A stretch of 64,000 nucleotides of DNA from Diabrotica undecimpunctata (GCF_040954645.1 NC_092809.1:70224141-70288140); one strand, 5' to 3'. Numbered from the stretch's first letter, positions 44,179 through 57,460 are shown. Numbers and translations: made by a program. The notes: generated by a model from the letters alone, not told the origin.

Positions 44179-46226
44179 TAATGTCATCACCATGACGTGC
44201 TCCTTATACTGTATTTTCAGTTTGTTTACTACTGCTTGAACGTGTTTTAAAATAGCGCTCTTTTGCTTCATCTTTAACGAACCTTTTTGGTATTTCTTAT
44301 GTTGCTTGTGTTTCATTTAATTCATCATAAAATGATGAATTGAAGAATTAAATTTCATTTTATCAAAAAATATTAAAATGTATAATCTTAAGCTTTATTT
44401 TATCTGAAAAATATGTCAATAAACAGCAAAAGACAGGCCCGGTTGGCAACCGGCAAATGGATCGAAAGCGAAAAACTTTTTTCATTGTTCGAAATTCTCG
44501 CGATTTTTCTTCGGCAGAGATCATGAACTTTTTCCTTTTTCACTTTGCTCACTGATGCAAGAAACTTTTAATTTAGGTAAAATACTGAAGTGTGACTTCT
44601 CCATGGCTGTTACCCTCCTTCTCAAAAGGCGACAATACTCCAAAATCCGAAGGAAAAAAGTTTAATAAGTGAGACCGTTAATTCTCCAAAAATTCAATTA
44701 GAAGTTAAAAAGTTTAAATCCCTGTTATTTGCTTAAGAACTCAAGATTACTTGTTACCAGCTTTTCAATAGGAATCAAACATGCAATAAAAATTCCTTCT
44801 GACGGAAAATTTTTCACAATTCAAAATTTATAGAAGAATTTAAATCGAGTATGGTAAAAAACATTAAAGGTTTAAAACACTTTGTAATTAGATATTATCT
44901 TTTTTTCTCTTATGTTTGTTATTTCCATGAACATAAATTTTCAATAATACTTTTGTTTAAATTTTTGTGGTTTATCGTTTTAGAATTAATAAATACTTAA
45001 ATGACTTTAATGTGGTTTAAACGTTTTGACCAAATTCCTTTTATGATTAAAGAAGTTGTACAACTACTTTCTTGTGGCCTGTTTAAGTTATATTTTGTGT
45101 TTATACATATGGAAACGTTGCTTTATCTGCGAATAAAATAAAAGTGAAAAAATTGGTGCTTTACTCATGTACACGTATGACCAAATCATCGCAAAAAAGG
45201 GATCAGATGATGTTGCCTCAATGTTTTATTAAATAACTACCTAGATCTTGCTGTCAAAGAACTTTATGTGTTCGCTGACACTTGCAGAGTATAAAACAAA
45301 AATGACACTATCATCCAGTTCTTTCATTACGTAACTACTATACTAAAAAGATTTGATACTGTGACAATTACTACTTAATCAGTGCGCGGCTATTTCTTCT
45401 TAGAGCCAGAAAAAATACGGGATTGATCCACACAGGTGCAAGGGCCGAAACCCCAGATGGCTGAAGGAAAGTTACAGAAGCCATCGGAACCAAGCCGTAT
45501 CTGTTTGCTGTTGTATCATGTAAACAAATTATGTTTAGAGAGTGAGGTACACTTTGGTCCTCCAAGTTCTACAAAAAAAAAATGTCTTTTCCTATTCGGC
45601 AACTAAAACAGTTAATATTTTTTTAAACGAAATGCAAAACCGTGAATAATGGTCAAACATATAACTGATCTTTTACGTCGTTCGTAGTAGTAAGGGAAAT
45701 AAAAGGTTCAGATCTTTAAGAACCCAATCAGCTCTACCATACGCTTATACTTTGGCCCAAAAAAAGGTGCTGATCTTAAATTTATAATGAAATGCTGTGA
45801 AGAAGAGGGATCTAAAGAGTACTACAGCCAACTCTTTCTGCTTATTAGCCTAAGTTATCATCTAAGCCTGATAATTTTTACGACGATCAAAGCGATTTTT
45901 AGAAATTAGATTAACTTAGTCAGTAGTTTCTAGCTTGTTTTTGCCTTTTTAGTATGGCATAGAATCCCTTACGAACTAAAAGTAAAAGAATAAACATAAA
46001 AATGTTTTGATCTGTTCAGAGAAAAAGTCAACGCTGTATGAAAGTACAATAAATAGTCTGGCAACAGTGACAACACAGCAGGCGTGGCAATACGTGTCTC
46101 AGATGCCATGGTTTGTCAGTGCTGTCCAACCTACTATTCTCTAGTGATATTCTGACAGTCGTATACTATTTTTTTGTGAATTTAGCCAACATTGCATGTT
46201 CGTTACACCAATGATACCAGAACATC
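44179..46226. other. Long unassigned stretch
   Basis: About 2 kb with no gene or repeat that I recognise. The only frames are short (for example 45371-45565) and show no domain. It may include unique host intergenic DNA. Confidence 0.4.
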
Positions 46227-47235
46227 ATGGAAAAAGCCAAATACATCTCGCCAAGAAAAATAGCGGAAATAAAAACTTTATTATTGAACACTAATCACTC
46301 CAACAGAAAAATACCATCAACTTCAAGTTTTAAGGACAACTGTGGACCGACAAAACTTGACGAAAATTTTAATTTGATGAAAGAAAAATTCGATATATTG
46401 TCTTGGCAAATAGAAAACTACCTCGAATGATTTTAACGAAACTGATACAAAGGTTTGACATAAATATTTCACCAATGGCAGCTCGTCGGCGAATAAAGGA
46501 TTTGGGGTTTTCAACCTGTCGCTCTGCAAAAAAGCCGCTACTGACACCAGCCATGAAGAAAAATGGACTTCAATGGGCTGAAGATCATAAAGATTATACC
46601 ATTGATGATTGGAACCAGGTAAATTACGTTACTTTACGTTGTTTTTCTTTTATATAATTTACAGATGATCAATTTGTCAACGATTTAATAATAATAATAT
46701 CCCAGGTTTGTCATGTACCGTGCAGATCCTTATGGATAGTGCTGAATTTGTGAGGAGAAGACCTGGGGAAAAATATTAATCGGATTATATTGTAAGGACG
46801 GTAAAGCACCCCCTCAGCATCATGGTGTGGTTTATTATAAGCATTCAAGGAACTGGTACTTAAGAGTACTGCAACAAAAAAGCTTCCTTAAGTCCAGAAG
46901 TGGTTCCAGAATAAGAGTTTTACGTTTATGCATGTCTCAACGCCTTGTCACAGGGCAAAAACTGTTAGAACATTCCTTTCTGACAGCTAGATGAAAATGC
47001 TCGACTGGCCTGGCAATTCGCCAGATCTGAATCCATTAGAAGATCTTTGGAATCTCATGAAGAAAAAAATTTCTAATGAAATTATAACCACAAAGCGTCA
47101 ACTGATAGAGCGCTTAATAGCAGTATGACACAGGAGTGAAACAATTCAACAAAATTGCCAGAAATGCATAAAAAGTATACCAAAAAGATGCCAGGCAGTC
47201 ATTGCTGCAAAGGGTAATACTACTAAGTATTAGGC
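46227..47235 (+). pseudogene. Tc1-like transposase, decayed
   Basis: A second, different Tc1-like gene. From 46227 'EKAKYISPRKIAEIKTLLL' is the helix-turn-helix start. The frame 46403-46657 has 'DINISPMAARRRIKDLGF' and 'KNGLQWAEDHKDYTIDDW'. 'KHPLSIMVW'-like sequence appears near 46810 and 'WPGNSPDLNPLEDLWN' at 47000-47050, then 'IPKRCQAVIAAKGNTTKY'. Where the second catalytic Asp should sit ('QDN'), the frame reads 'VST' before 'PCHRAK', so the triad is destroyed. Multiple frameshifts occur, including near 46660-46760. Confidence 0.8.
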
Positions 47236-47414
47236 TTAAGGCATAATTTTTAAGGATAAGTGTGTTCATATAATTACCCATTTCTTTTTTAATATCTGTA
47301 AACTTTATACGGTTCTAAATCACAGTAAAATAGAATTAAACACAAAAACATGTTTTATAGCTCAATCACATACCATTATTAAAAAAAGTAAAATTTTAAG
47401 GAATGGCTCTAACA

Positions 47415-47437
47415 ATTTGATCACCCACTGTATATCT
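47415..47437 (+). repeat. Probable right terminal repeat of the decayed Tc1-like element
   Basis: On the minus strand the sequence reads TATACAGTGGGTGATCAAA, a typical Tc1-like terminus next to TA. No matching left end was found near 46.0-46.2 kb, so the left side is probably lost. Confidence 0.5.
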
Positions 47438-47599
47438 AGAGATTCATTTTTTAGATATTTAGTTTTTGTTATATTTATTTTTTGCTCTATTTCTTTTGAT
47501 TTTGTATTTATGTCTAATCGCATTTATGCTCATCAGCAATTCTCAGGTGATTCAGGTTGTCGCCGTCTATCATCATTCCTTTATTTTCCCATTCTAAAG

Positions 47600-48480
47600 T
47601 AAGTTTAAAACATATCTTCTAGAGCTAAAGTTAACAGCTTGGGTGGAATAGAATCTCCTTGTTTAACCCCTCTGTAATTATATTTTTTCTGTCAAATATA
47701 TACTTAAAGCCTTTTGATTATCGGCCGTAAATTCTATTGTTGCTTAAGGCGTTAAGAATGGCCCAAATTTCTATGGAGTCAAATGTCTTCTCGTAATCTA
47801 CCATAGCTATCCAGAGTGATTGTATTCGTTTGATTTTTCAATTAGTGTTCTTATTACTTGTATATGATCTATGGTGCTATAACCTCTTCTAAATACTAAT
47901 TTCCTATCCCTTTCCTAATTTATAATAATTTCCCTTTTTTAATATCAGTATTATAAGAGCACTGAACAAGCTGTGGGTACTTCTCTTATTTCTATCCACT
48001 TATTAAAAATGATTTTTAGCATTTTTATAATGTGTTGTCCGCCATACTTTATCATTTCTTATACTATTTCGTCTTCACCTGGAGCTTTTTTATTTCGCAT
48101 AGTGCTTATTGCGTTTTATTTCTTTACCGAGTGGTGGTGTTTCTTTTGACTCGTATATTGTTTGGTAGTAGTTTTTTATCATGGTGGTTATTTTTTGAAT
48201 TTTGGTAATTTCCCTGTTTTCATCATTAATTAGTTTTGTAATTACATATCTACCTTCGCTTGTTTTCTTTTTCCAGTCTCATATGCCTTTCTTTTCTTGT
48301 AGTATTTCATTTAACTGTGCAATTTTGTACTTCCTTAAGTCTTCCCTAGACTGTTTTGTAATTGTTTGGTGATTTCTGTTATTTCAATTTTATTAAGTGT
48401 TTCGTCTTGCACAAGTTGTCTCTTTTTTTATTAAATCTTTGCCGTGTTTCCTTGCTGAACGGTTGAACTTTATTTGTTTT
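47600..48480 (-). pseudogene. LINE reverse transcriptase fragment
   Basis: The minus strand encodes RT in order. Near 48090-47960 it reads 'GEDEIV' then 'EMIKYGGQHIIKMLKIIFN' and 'EIREVPTAC'. Near 47900-47780 it reads 'FRRGYSTIDHIQVIRTLIE' then 'LWIAMVDYEKTFDSIEIW', which is RT motif A. The downstream motif with YADD is absent. Frame breaks are numerous. The motif style is of the large RTE/Jockey-like insect LINE group; clade not resolved. Confidence 0.7.
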
Positions 48481-48571
48481 ATTATCTATCGCTTATTTTG
48501 CTATTGATACAGTTTTGTGCCTGGTGTTTATAAGTTTTTTGCTTTTTTATCTTGATGTTAATGTGTAATTA

Positions 48572-48832
48572 TACAGGGTGTTAAATTTATTGAGATTTTC
48601 ATTGAAATTTAATTATAACTTTGTAAATACCTTGTGTAGTACAAAACAACTTTATATTATTATAAAAAGTGAAGGGCATTTTACATTTAACATAAAATAC
48701 AGAGTGTTTTATATATTTATATACCTAGTAAAGTTTACAACTACTTCCTATTTTTGTAAATATTGGTTTTGTATCATCTGTATTAACAGAAATAATGGAC
48801 TTTACTACAAAAGTGGATTACCCTGTATACAA
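48572..48832. mobile_element. Possible MITE with ACAGGGT ends
   Basis: About 260 bp of AT-rich DNA beginning TACAGGGTGTTAA and ending in ACCCTGTATA, an imperfect short inverted end pair also seen at other transposon ends in the window. No coding content. The match beyond the first 7-8 bases is poor, so this is tentative. Confidence 0.35.
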
Positions 48833-50201
48833 TTTAAATAATAATTTAAATGATGTGCAATATATCTTGTAGTATTTGTTTGGTTACACCATGTATATTG
48901 TATGAAGTATTTGACCTGAAAGTGACATATTTAAGCTGAAAACCAACTTGTCTCAAACAAATATCTGCTTAACACAAACTTAAAAATCTAATGCACATTT
49001 ATTATTTCAAAAATATTAAATCTTCAATTTTAAAAAAGCTTTCCTAAGAGATTCCGCGTAGTAACTCTAAATTTAACCTTTAAGTCACCACCCTTTACAG
49101 CTATAGTTTACATCATAATATCCTTGGGCGAAAAATATTAACAACAGTTTCTGGTAAAATGTCTAGACTAGCTAAAGCAATAAATTTTCATGACATAAAC
49201 TTCTGAAGGTATAAATTTTCCGTAGCTACACTTAGGAATAAGATATCAGTTCGGGATTTTTAAAGTTTTAAATATCAGCGTTGAAGTAAGAGATGAACTT
49301 TAAGCTTAAAAAAGTTTCTACAAGCTAAAAAACAAAATTTCAAACGTTTAATGTTATGTACACTGTCTTTATAAATTGACATTAATAGAGTCTAAGAAAT
49401 ATGTCTTTTTTGTTTTTATTTTATTTAACTTAAATGTTATTTAAATGAGAATCTAGGATTATGTATTTAAAAATGTGTTGCTTTCTACACATACGATACT
49501 ATATAACATATAAGACCATCAGAAAGAGAGTATGATAATATACGTTCAATCTAGAATCCGCTTAATTCTTCCTTTCGCCTTGGGTATGTATATTACGACA
49601 GATTAATAATAAGTAAGAAAACTACATAAAACTGTATTTAAAGCAATTTTAATCACACAGATAATATACATTCATTTAATTCAATAAATTATGAATATCT
49701 ATAGCCAAAAAATAGAAAGATTAAGTATGACGCGATAAACAATAAAATACATCGACAATCACAGGTTGTCAATAGATTGACCTTCAGGTTTACAAGAACA
49801 ATACAAGCTAGCGATTACATATAGGAGGTATGAAAGAAGCATTAATAAAATAGAAAGAATTTGTAGATCCGGCAAATGATTGCATAAATAAATATTGCAC
49901 GATAATTTAATAAAACAGAATATTCATACATATAATAATAAACTTATTAGTGGTAAAATAAATCAATCTTGTTAATAAAGGCACACCACATGGAAGTCAA
50001 ACACAAAATAATGAATTATATTATATAAACGTATTAAGAAATGTAATTCCAAGGTAAAATTAGGAATGAACTACACTTTTAATTAATGGTACAATTAGTA
50101 CAATTCAACGACATCAACGCGTGAAATGTATGCAATATTAGTGAGGTTAATATAATTAAATAAGTCATCCATTAATAATAAATCAATAATAAAATTATTA
50201 A
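48833..50201. other. Unassigned AT-rich stretch
   Basis: No recognised gene, repeat or RNA. Confidence 0.4.
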
Positions 50202-50212
50202 TACAAGCAAAT

Positions 50213-50640
50213 CAATTACAACAGATGAAATACTCTTAAAAAATAACGTAAACGATTTTATACAAAAGCACCTAAAAGAAGATGTCGAAATAGAATCTCT
50301 AATGAAGCTAAAAAACAATATATGCCTGGTACAAATGATGGATTATGGCGAAAAAAATAAGGTAATGAATGAAAAAAGCAAACTCAGATTTATCACTTCA
50401 GAAAACATCTTCATCAACGATGACCTGATCAAAAAGGAAAGACACATGAGCCAGGAAATTGTAAATAAAGGCAAGGAATTAAGAGATAAAAGTAAAAACG
50501 TGAAGATCTAACTGTGGATGGCATAAAATGGAAATGGGTCGGAAATGGTACTTTCAAACGAGCAAATTCTAGAAATATAGAACTATAAAAAGGTATATAG
50601 TAATGGAAAACGAAAAAGACGGCCATTATGCCGACGGACC
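50213..50640 (+). pseudogene. LINE ORF1 C-terminal part
   Basis: Nucleic-acid-binding ORF1 remnant: 'NVNDFIQKHLKEDVEIES', then 50302-50511 with 'NEKSKLRFITSENIFINDD', 'KKERHMSQEIVNKGKEL', then a stop followed by decayed C-terminal sequence. Its pattern parallels the ORF1 at 36452-36610, indicating related families. Confidence 0.65.
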
Positions 50641-50689
50641 CTAGCGATGAACAGAAAAATGAGTTTGAACATCAATAGCAAAACAAAAA

Positions 50690-51250
50690 ATAAGAATACG
50701 TACCTAAATATTGCGACATGGAATGTACGAAGAGTATACGAGGAGGAAGCATTAATTAATCTAATAGAAAAACTAGAAATATAAAATACACATCATAGCA
50801 ATACAAGAAACACATTTGACTGGAAACAACATTAAAAAGATTAGCCCATACACGTTTTATTTAAGTGGAGGTATTAATAGGAATTTTCAAGAGGGGTTTC
50901 TGGTACATGAAGAAGTAGAGGAAAATCTGGCAGAATGTGTGCAATTAGAATAAAAGGAAAAGAGAACATTATATCACTGATAAATACAAATGCTTCGACA
51001 GAAGAAAAAAGAGAATAAGTGAAAGATGAATTTTATGAAGAATTATATAAAGAGTCATTGTAGAAAGAAATGCCCAGACAAAATATTAAAATTATTACAG
51101 GCGACGCCAATGCAAAAGTCGGAAGAGAAGATAGATACAACAACATATCAGGGGTGAAAGTAAACATATGAATGCAAATGATAATGGCCAAAGATTGATT
51201 ACATTAGTAATTATTGAAAACAGGATGAAAATAATGAGTACGCAATTAAG

Positions 51251-51296
<46 letters not shown>

Positions 51297-53420
51297 GAAC
51301 GCGGAAAATTCCGGGATCAAATGAAACTAATCAAATAGACCACATCTTAATACAAGAGAAATTCGACAATTTAATAACAAATGTAAAAAACGTGCAAAGG
51401 GGCTGACGTATACTCAGATCATTTTTTGGTTAGAATTAATATGAAAGAAGCAATAATTCAAAAGCATAAATGGAAAAAAAAGTGCAACGTAAATTTAATT
51501 TTGAAAATCTGCAAATTTTTTATGTAGTGCAGGATTATCAAAAGGATATACAAGAAACCTACGCCAAACAAGATAGTACTACTATGAGCAACATACAACA
51601 AAAGTTCTTGAAAATGACAAATACTATAAAGGAAGCAACGTGGAAGAACAAAAAGATTTTAAAAAAAAACCACTGGTTCGATGACGAATGTAGAAAAGAT
51701 CAGAGTTAAGATTAAAAAGTGTACGACCGCAAAAACAAGACGACCTAGAAAGGTATGCCGAACAACGAAAAGAAGTAAAGAAAATGCTAAGGGAGAGGAA
51801 ACGACAGTATATGGATGATAAAGTAAAGCGTATTGAAGAAAATTACAAGAAAAACGAAATAAAACATTTTTACAAAGAGATAAAATACATTAAAACTGGT
51901 TATCAGGGAAGAACGATGAATGCAAAAGATAAGGAAGGAAACCTGATAGTGGACGAAAACCAAATATGTGAAAGGTGGAAAGAATATTTTAAAGAGATGC
52001 TAAATGACGAAGTGACTACTGAAGAAAATTCCTAAAGCTAAACCTCAAATAGTAATAGAAGAAATACCAAAGCCCACAAGAGAAGAAATTGAAGAAATAA
52101 TAAAAGATATGAAAAATAAAAAAAAACGGGATAGCGGCATTGTGTCAGAGAACCTAAAATACGAAGGAGTTTCTTTATTAAACCAACATAGTGAGCTAAT
52201 GCTAGAAGTGTGAGATGCCGAATAAATGCCTCAAGAATGGAATAAGTCGATTATAATTCCTATACACAAAAAGGAAGATATAAATGAATGCGCAAACTAC
52301 AGAGGAATATTCTTATTAGAGGTAATATATAATGTGCTCACTTACTAATAAACTATTACTATACTAATATAGTATTACTACTAATACTAATTATAAAAAA
52401 CAATAAGAAATATATGCAGAGAAGAATCTAGGAGAATACCAGGGAGGATTTCAAAAAGGAAGATCGACATCTGATCAAATGTTTATGCTAAAACAAATCC
52501 TGATGAATTGCTATGAATACAACATTATAGCACAAGTACTTTTCATTGATTACAAAGCCCCTTACGATACAATAGACACAAACAAATTATTAGAAACGCT
52601 AAAAGAATTCCAAGTGTCAGAAAAAATAGTAAAATTGGTAAAAATGACAACTAGACAAACCATTTGTGCTGTGAAATGTAGCGGTACAGTCCCAGAAAAA
52701 TTCGAAGTGAAAAAAGGAGTTCGCTAAGGAGGCCCGTTGTCTACATTGCTATTCAAAATAGTTCCAGAAAAAATTGTAAAGATTAGTAGGATAAATAGGT
52801 TCGGCACCCTTTTATATAAGGAGCACCCATGCTTAGCATACGCTGATGATGTGATTCTCATTGCAAGAAATGGAAAAGAACTGGAAAATATAGCAAAAAG
52901 ACTTATTCGGGAAAGTTCTGGGACTGAAAGTTAATATTAATAAATCGAAGTACATGGAAATCTCGAGCAAAAAAAAATAAACACCAGAGGATTCTTTAAA
53001 TTGGAGGTAGAGGATGGATCAGTTACAGAATTCATAAAGGTGGATGAATATATGTACTTAGGTACTCTTATTGATCAGACGTGTTAGGAAGAAACTGAAA
53101 TCAACCTGAGATTAACCAAGAGCAACAGGTGTGCTAGAGCCATGAGCAAAATCATTAAGGCCACAGATATATCTCGTAATACAAAAATAAGAGTATACAA
53201 AACTATAATTAGACCCACAATGCTATACGCTGCCGAGACATGGACTATGAGAAAAGCCATACAGAACAAATTGGAAGCATGGGAAAGAAAGATACTTCGC
53301 AGAATGTTTCGTAGAAAAGTAGTAGACGGAGAATGGGGAAGACAAACTAATGCAGAAGTTTACCATTTGTATGCTAACTGTACAATAAAAAAAGTGGTGA
53401 AAAAACGTAGACTAGAATAG
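50690..53420 (+). pseudogene. LINE ORF2 (endonuclease/RT), broken
   Basis: The endonuclease starts near 50700 with 'TYLNIATWNVRRVYEEEAL'; a TA array (51253-51293) interrupts its middle. Linker pieces lie at 51470-51709 and 51784-52035 ('CERWKEYFKEMLND'). RT continues with 'RGIFLL' near 52310, 'FQKGRSTSDQMFMLKQIL' near 52450, 'LFIDYKAPYDTIDTNKL' (motif A) and 'VKKGVR', with a stop right after. 'LAYADDVILIARN' is near 52830. The C-terminal 'AETWTMRKAIQNKLEAWER' and 'RRMFRRKVVDGEW' close the protein. At least eight stops or frameshifts are present. Confidence 0.8.
51253..51293. repeat. (TA)n array inside the LINE endonuclease
   Basis: About 41 bases of TA within the endonuclease coding region, between two recognisable coding segments. 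Confidence 0.98.
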
Positions 53421-53667
53421 CTCGGATATCTAGAAAGAATGCAAGGTAACAGACTAGTCAAGAATATTGCTTGGAGAGTACCTGAGGGCAAACAAAAGAC
53501 AGGAAGACCAAGAAAGAAATAGAGAGATGTAGTGATGGAAGATGTCAGAGAGATGGAAATCAGAGATTGGAAGCTGATAGCTAAAAACAGAAAACTATGG
53601 AAATTATCCGTCTAGCAATGGGCCTAAAAGGCCTGTTAACTCTGTACATACATACATACAAGCAAAT

Positions 53668-54109
53668 TAATATTACAAAAATCAATAACGATATAAATAC
53701 ACTATAAGAAACATTAATAATTTCGGGATGAAAGTGGGGTGACTCTCAGCGCCGGAACTGTAGGTGGAAGCGGCAATTTTGATTCATACTTGCAAGTGGT
53801 GAGCTTGCTAATTTATTCGTACTACCCGCAGTTAGATGGAATTATCGGTACTACGTAGAATAATTTCTATTTATTATTTAATTAATATTTATGTCAACTT
53901 GCGAAAATGCCACACTATGCGGAAATCTAAAAACCCAACTACAAATATTTAAAGGATTATTCAAATTGCAACACAAGTATTTAAAAACGGACAATCCATT
54001 CATTATATTATTATATGACAGATATTAAAATAACTGCTTCAACAAAAATTTTCAATGTTACTTTACTAGGTCAATGTTACTAGGTCAAACGTATTTATAC
54101 TTTCTTTGA
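53668..54109. other. Unassigned stretch
   Basis: No recognised gene or repeat between two LINE copies. Confidence 0.4.
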
Positions 54110-55012
54110 TGCCTATCACAAATATATCCACCTTGCCATATCACTACTGATCTCTACCAAGGATCGGGTCTATCCCAGCTCCTCTATATCCTGTGTATAG
54201 ATGCGCTCACTGCGGACCTTTAAGAACCATATCCATGGTCACTATTTGGCACGACGCCTACCTCGCCAGCATCACTAAGTACAATTTGTAGCAGCAAAGT
54301 CAACAATAAAAGGCACAGCTCGACAGCTATACGATGCGGCTAAATATCAAGAAGATTGAGTACATGGAATGTGGATCTTAAACCAATAGCACAATTAGCA
54401 TCGAAGATGAGGACATAAATCAAGGAATTTAAGTATCTGGATTCTACCACCGGCAGTAATGAAAGCAAAACCACCGATACACAATATCGTATTAACGCAT
54501 TTGGCTAAATTGTCTTTAATAAAAGTATTCTGCGATCATCAAATTCCCGATTGACTCAAGTCAAAAGTATACAAAACTGTGTCCAGTGGCACTATATAAA
54601 ACAGAATGTTAGCCAGCCACAGCAAAATAAGAACAGTCTAGGTATGCATGTCATGGAAATGAAGATGCTGCGATATATTTTAGGTATATCTAGTCTTGAT
54701 CACAAAAAAATTAAAATGAAGATATCGGGAAAATAACGGGAGTTGCGCCAATAAAGGACAAGATGCGGAAAAATCGACTAAGATGGTATGGACATGTAGT
54801 GCTTAGCGAAGAGAACTCCGTAGCAAAAACAGCGATGGGCTTAGCCTGAAAGACACTGACCACGAGAGCGACCTAAGATGCGCTAGCTCGATAGACAACA
54901 CAGACCTAAAACCGCCAATGCCATGACAGATGATCCCCTGTATCGAACCAGATGCTGATCAAAACAGCATATCCTGCAATAGTCGGGGAATAAATCTAGG
55001 AAGATGATGATG
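54110..55012 (+). pseudogene. LINE RT 3' fragment, strongly decayed
   Basis: Plus strand. Near 54150-54280 an RT motif B to C region is recognisable ('LSPALL'-type then a degraded YADD region, 'DAYLASIT'). Then come 'LRLNIKKIEYMEC' near 54340 and 'KMLRYILGISSLDHKKIK' at 54660. The C-terminal 'MRKNRLRWYGHVVLSEEN' is near 54770. The end is a GAAGATGATGATG tail at about 55000-55012, the usual microsatellite-like tail of this LINE group. Every block is in a different frame. Confidence 0.7.
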
Positions 55013-56439
55013 TTTTATTCACTTTCTAGTTATATTTAATTTGTTTATTTACGTATATGGTTTTATTTATTTTTTTTAGTTAGTTGTCGATACCAGGTTT
55101 ATAAGATGTTAGTTTTACAAATAATTAAGCATTTTTAAAAGTATATAAACATTAGTCAGTAGCATAACAGATATAAAATAACTGTTTAGTGTTAACCCGA
55201 TTTGAATTAATTAGGTTTTCCTAATGATTCCAAATCTACCTCTAGTCGGAAATATAAAGAATAGTAAAAAAATCAAGTTACTATTCACATAAAAAGATTT
55301 TCCAACCAAAGCGAACCTCATTCATTAGAAAAATTGTAATTTTAAACACGTACGTAGTCTTTGAAAAGAGCGGACCTCAGTAAAATTGAGTAAACTCCAA
55401 ACTACCCATTCATCCAACTACTTATTCGACTGAAAATCTCCCGAGTAAATTGGCGTTATTTGAAAAGATGTTTTACACGACACCCTGCCGATTACTGCCG
55501 TGAAAAGAACAAGCAAATCTAAAAGAAAGTTTTTCCGTATAGAAAGGTATTTCTTCAGTAGTTTTATTTATGTGCAAGTCGACACATTTTTATTCTCTAA
55601 CGCGTTTAATTTATTGGATATTATTTTGAACCAGTGAGTAGTCATTGATTTTTAAATATTCGTTAGGAAGGTTATTTTGTTTGAATGATAAAAATCATTA
55701 TGCAGTGTGAATTTTTTCTACAGCTTTAAGGAATACCGTGGTAGATATTGCAAACCAATTCCTTTATTAATTATTAATCCTAGATATTTGAAAACTCGAT
55801 ATAAAATGCTGCATATATTCCACACTTGTGGCTATGTGGCTAAAATGTCGAAAATAAAAGTTAGCATCCTAAAGAGTCTGAAGGTATTTGAAATGTAAGT
55901 ACGTTGAAAAATGTCGGGAGTAACCTTGTACTATCCATTGTGAACTAAATTGGTAAGAAGTAAACTTAGAAATCCAATACATTATGCTCGAAGGTACCGT
56001 TGCTCAGTACCAGTAGATTATGGGTGGGGTAGTTCATAGATGTGAGAAACACAAAAAAGAATAGGTCCAAAAAAAAACAAAAATAAAACAGGAAGGGCAC
56101 TCTTCAAAAAAACTATTTTTAAATAATTAGATCCCAAAAACAAAACAAAAATGGAAAAAGACAAAAAAAAGGACAAATACCATAAGAATAAAAAAAGATA
56201 AAATTCACTATAGCAAAATATATTATATTATTAAAATATTTTAATAATATCATTACACAAGTTATGCATCACCCAAAATGTTCGCTATAACTATTTTTAG
56301 AAACTACTGTTATAGATTATTTATAAAAAAATATCATAACATTGACAGATATTTTTTGTTTTAAAATAGATACTGTTTTTTAATAAAAAAAAATAAAAAA
56401 AAAGTTTATTTCTAATTAAAATGTATTTAACAAATTTAA
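55013..56439. other. Unassigned AT-rich stretch
   Basis: No recognised gene. A 26-base perfect AT palindrome lies at 56225-56250; in this base composition it may be chance. Confidence 0.4.
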
Positions 56440-57060
56440 TATTGTGTATTTCCACCACGAGAATCGATGCATGCCTGGGTTCGAGTTCTAATACTTCTAA
56501 CAAGTCGATTAATCATTTTCTTTGGCAGATTCTCCCATTCTTCTCTACAGACAATTGTACGTTTATGATGAGTTCTAGAAGGATTCCTTTGGACATGAAC
56601 AGCTCTGGAGAGTACAGCTTAAGCATGTTCAATAGAGATCAATCATCATCCTGCAGGCCCCTCCAAACGGCGATTACTTTATGTCTCAAGATAGTCATTA
56701 ACCGCTTGATTTCTATGTGTGTTGACGTTGTCATCCCTAAACACAACATTTTCACCCCCAGCTCCTCGCTATAATCTTACATGAGTTTCTAACATCCGTG
56801 TGATGTACGTTTGTCCTGTTATAGTCCTGTCAATAACCACAAATGCCCTGCATCCATTTGCGATAATACCTGCCTAAAACATAACGCTGCCACCAGCGAA
56901 AGGAAGTATCGGATGGGCATGTGCTAGTTGTGCAGCTCTTGTTGGTTCACGCCAAACATGAATTCACCGGCTATCACTATTTAAACAGTTTCTGGTCTAG
57001 TCTGAAAAACGCACAAAATTACAAAACTGTTGTGGGAGCTGTATGTGTTGTTATTCCCAC
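56440..57060 (-). pseudogene. Tc1-like transposase catalytic part, decayed
   Basis: Minus-strand Tc1-like core. Near 56960-56850 'PILPFAGGSVMF' then 'AGIIANGCRAFVVID' appear. Near 56760-56720 'VVFRDDNVNTHRNQAV' holds the second catalytic Asp region. The end at 56545-56440 reads 'EEWENLPKKMINRLV' then 'ACIDSRGGNTQY', the canonical Tc1 C-terminus. The Glu-bearing 'PDLNPIE' motif has been lost in a decayed patch near 56640. Terminal inverted repeats were not located. Confidence 0.75.
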
Positions 57061-57099
57061 TAGAGGCGATGCAAAATATGTCTAGGTTGTAGCTGGGGA

Positions 57100-57460
57100 A
57101 CTCTTTTTCTGCTTTAAAGGACAAGTTTTCTTTCCAAGATTTCACGGTTTGGACAATAACATTAGCGGCTTCGTCACATATTGTCTTGAAAGTAATATCG
57201 TGTCGACGACGAAATCTTTCTAACCAACCATTTGATGCCTTAAAGTCGATCAGTCCTAGGCATTGCGCAACTTCGACACCTTTAACTTAAATTATAAGCT
57301 TAGATTTTAGTAAGTTCATCTTTGGAGCCTTACAAAACCAATTGACCACAGCTTGATCCAAAGCAAGTCGATCGGTTTTAGGAAATTTTCTTTTTTGATC
57401 AGCGTTACCACCTTCTTGAAACAATTTTCTGACTTCTTTTTTTATTTTGTAGCGATATGT
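57100..57460 (-). pseudogene. Pogo/Tigger-type transposase N-terminal DNA-binding part
   Basis: The minus strand encodes a CENP-B-like helix-turn-helix domain: 'RKFPKTDRLALDQAVVNWF', then a damaged middle, then 'DFKASNGWLERFRRRHDIT' and 'FKTICDEAANVIVQTVKSW'. This pattern is specific to pogo/Tigger transposases. The DDE domain of that family does not follow; instead, Tc1-like catalytic sequence lies immediately downstream in the same orientation. Either a pogo element was hit by a Tc1-like element or deletions brought two fragments together. Confidence 0.72.

Larger units (their letters stand above)
50213..53656 (+). mobile_element. LINE with ORF1 end and complete ORF2, decayed
   Basis: Plus-strand LINE flanked by the 11-base duplication TACAAGCAAAT (50202-50212 and 53657-53667). 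It starts inside ORF1 (5' truncated) and runs through endonuclease, RT and C-terminal domain to a (TACA)n tail at about 53644-53660. Part of the right TSD overlaps the tail repeat, so the duplication is likely but not certain. Confidence 0.8.

Noticed and set aside
44445..44462. Short CCGGTTG hairpin as a terminator
   Set aside because: A 7-bp stem with no adjacent gene in a eukaryotic context; not meaningful.
56225..56250. 26-bp perfect AT palindrome as a regulatory or transposon end
   Set aside because: It is made only of A and T in an AT-rich tract, and no partner or target duplication was found.
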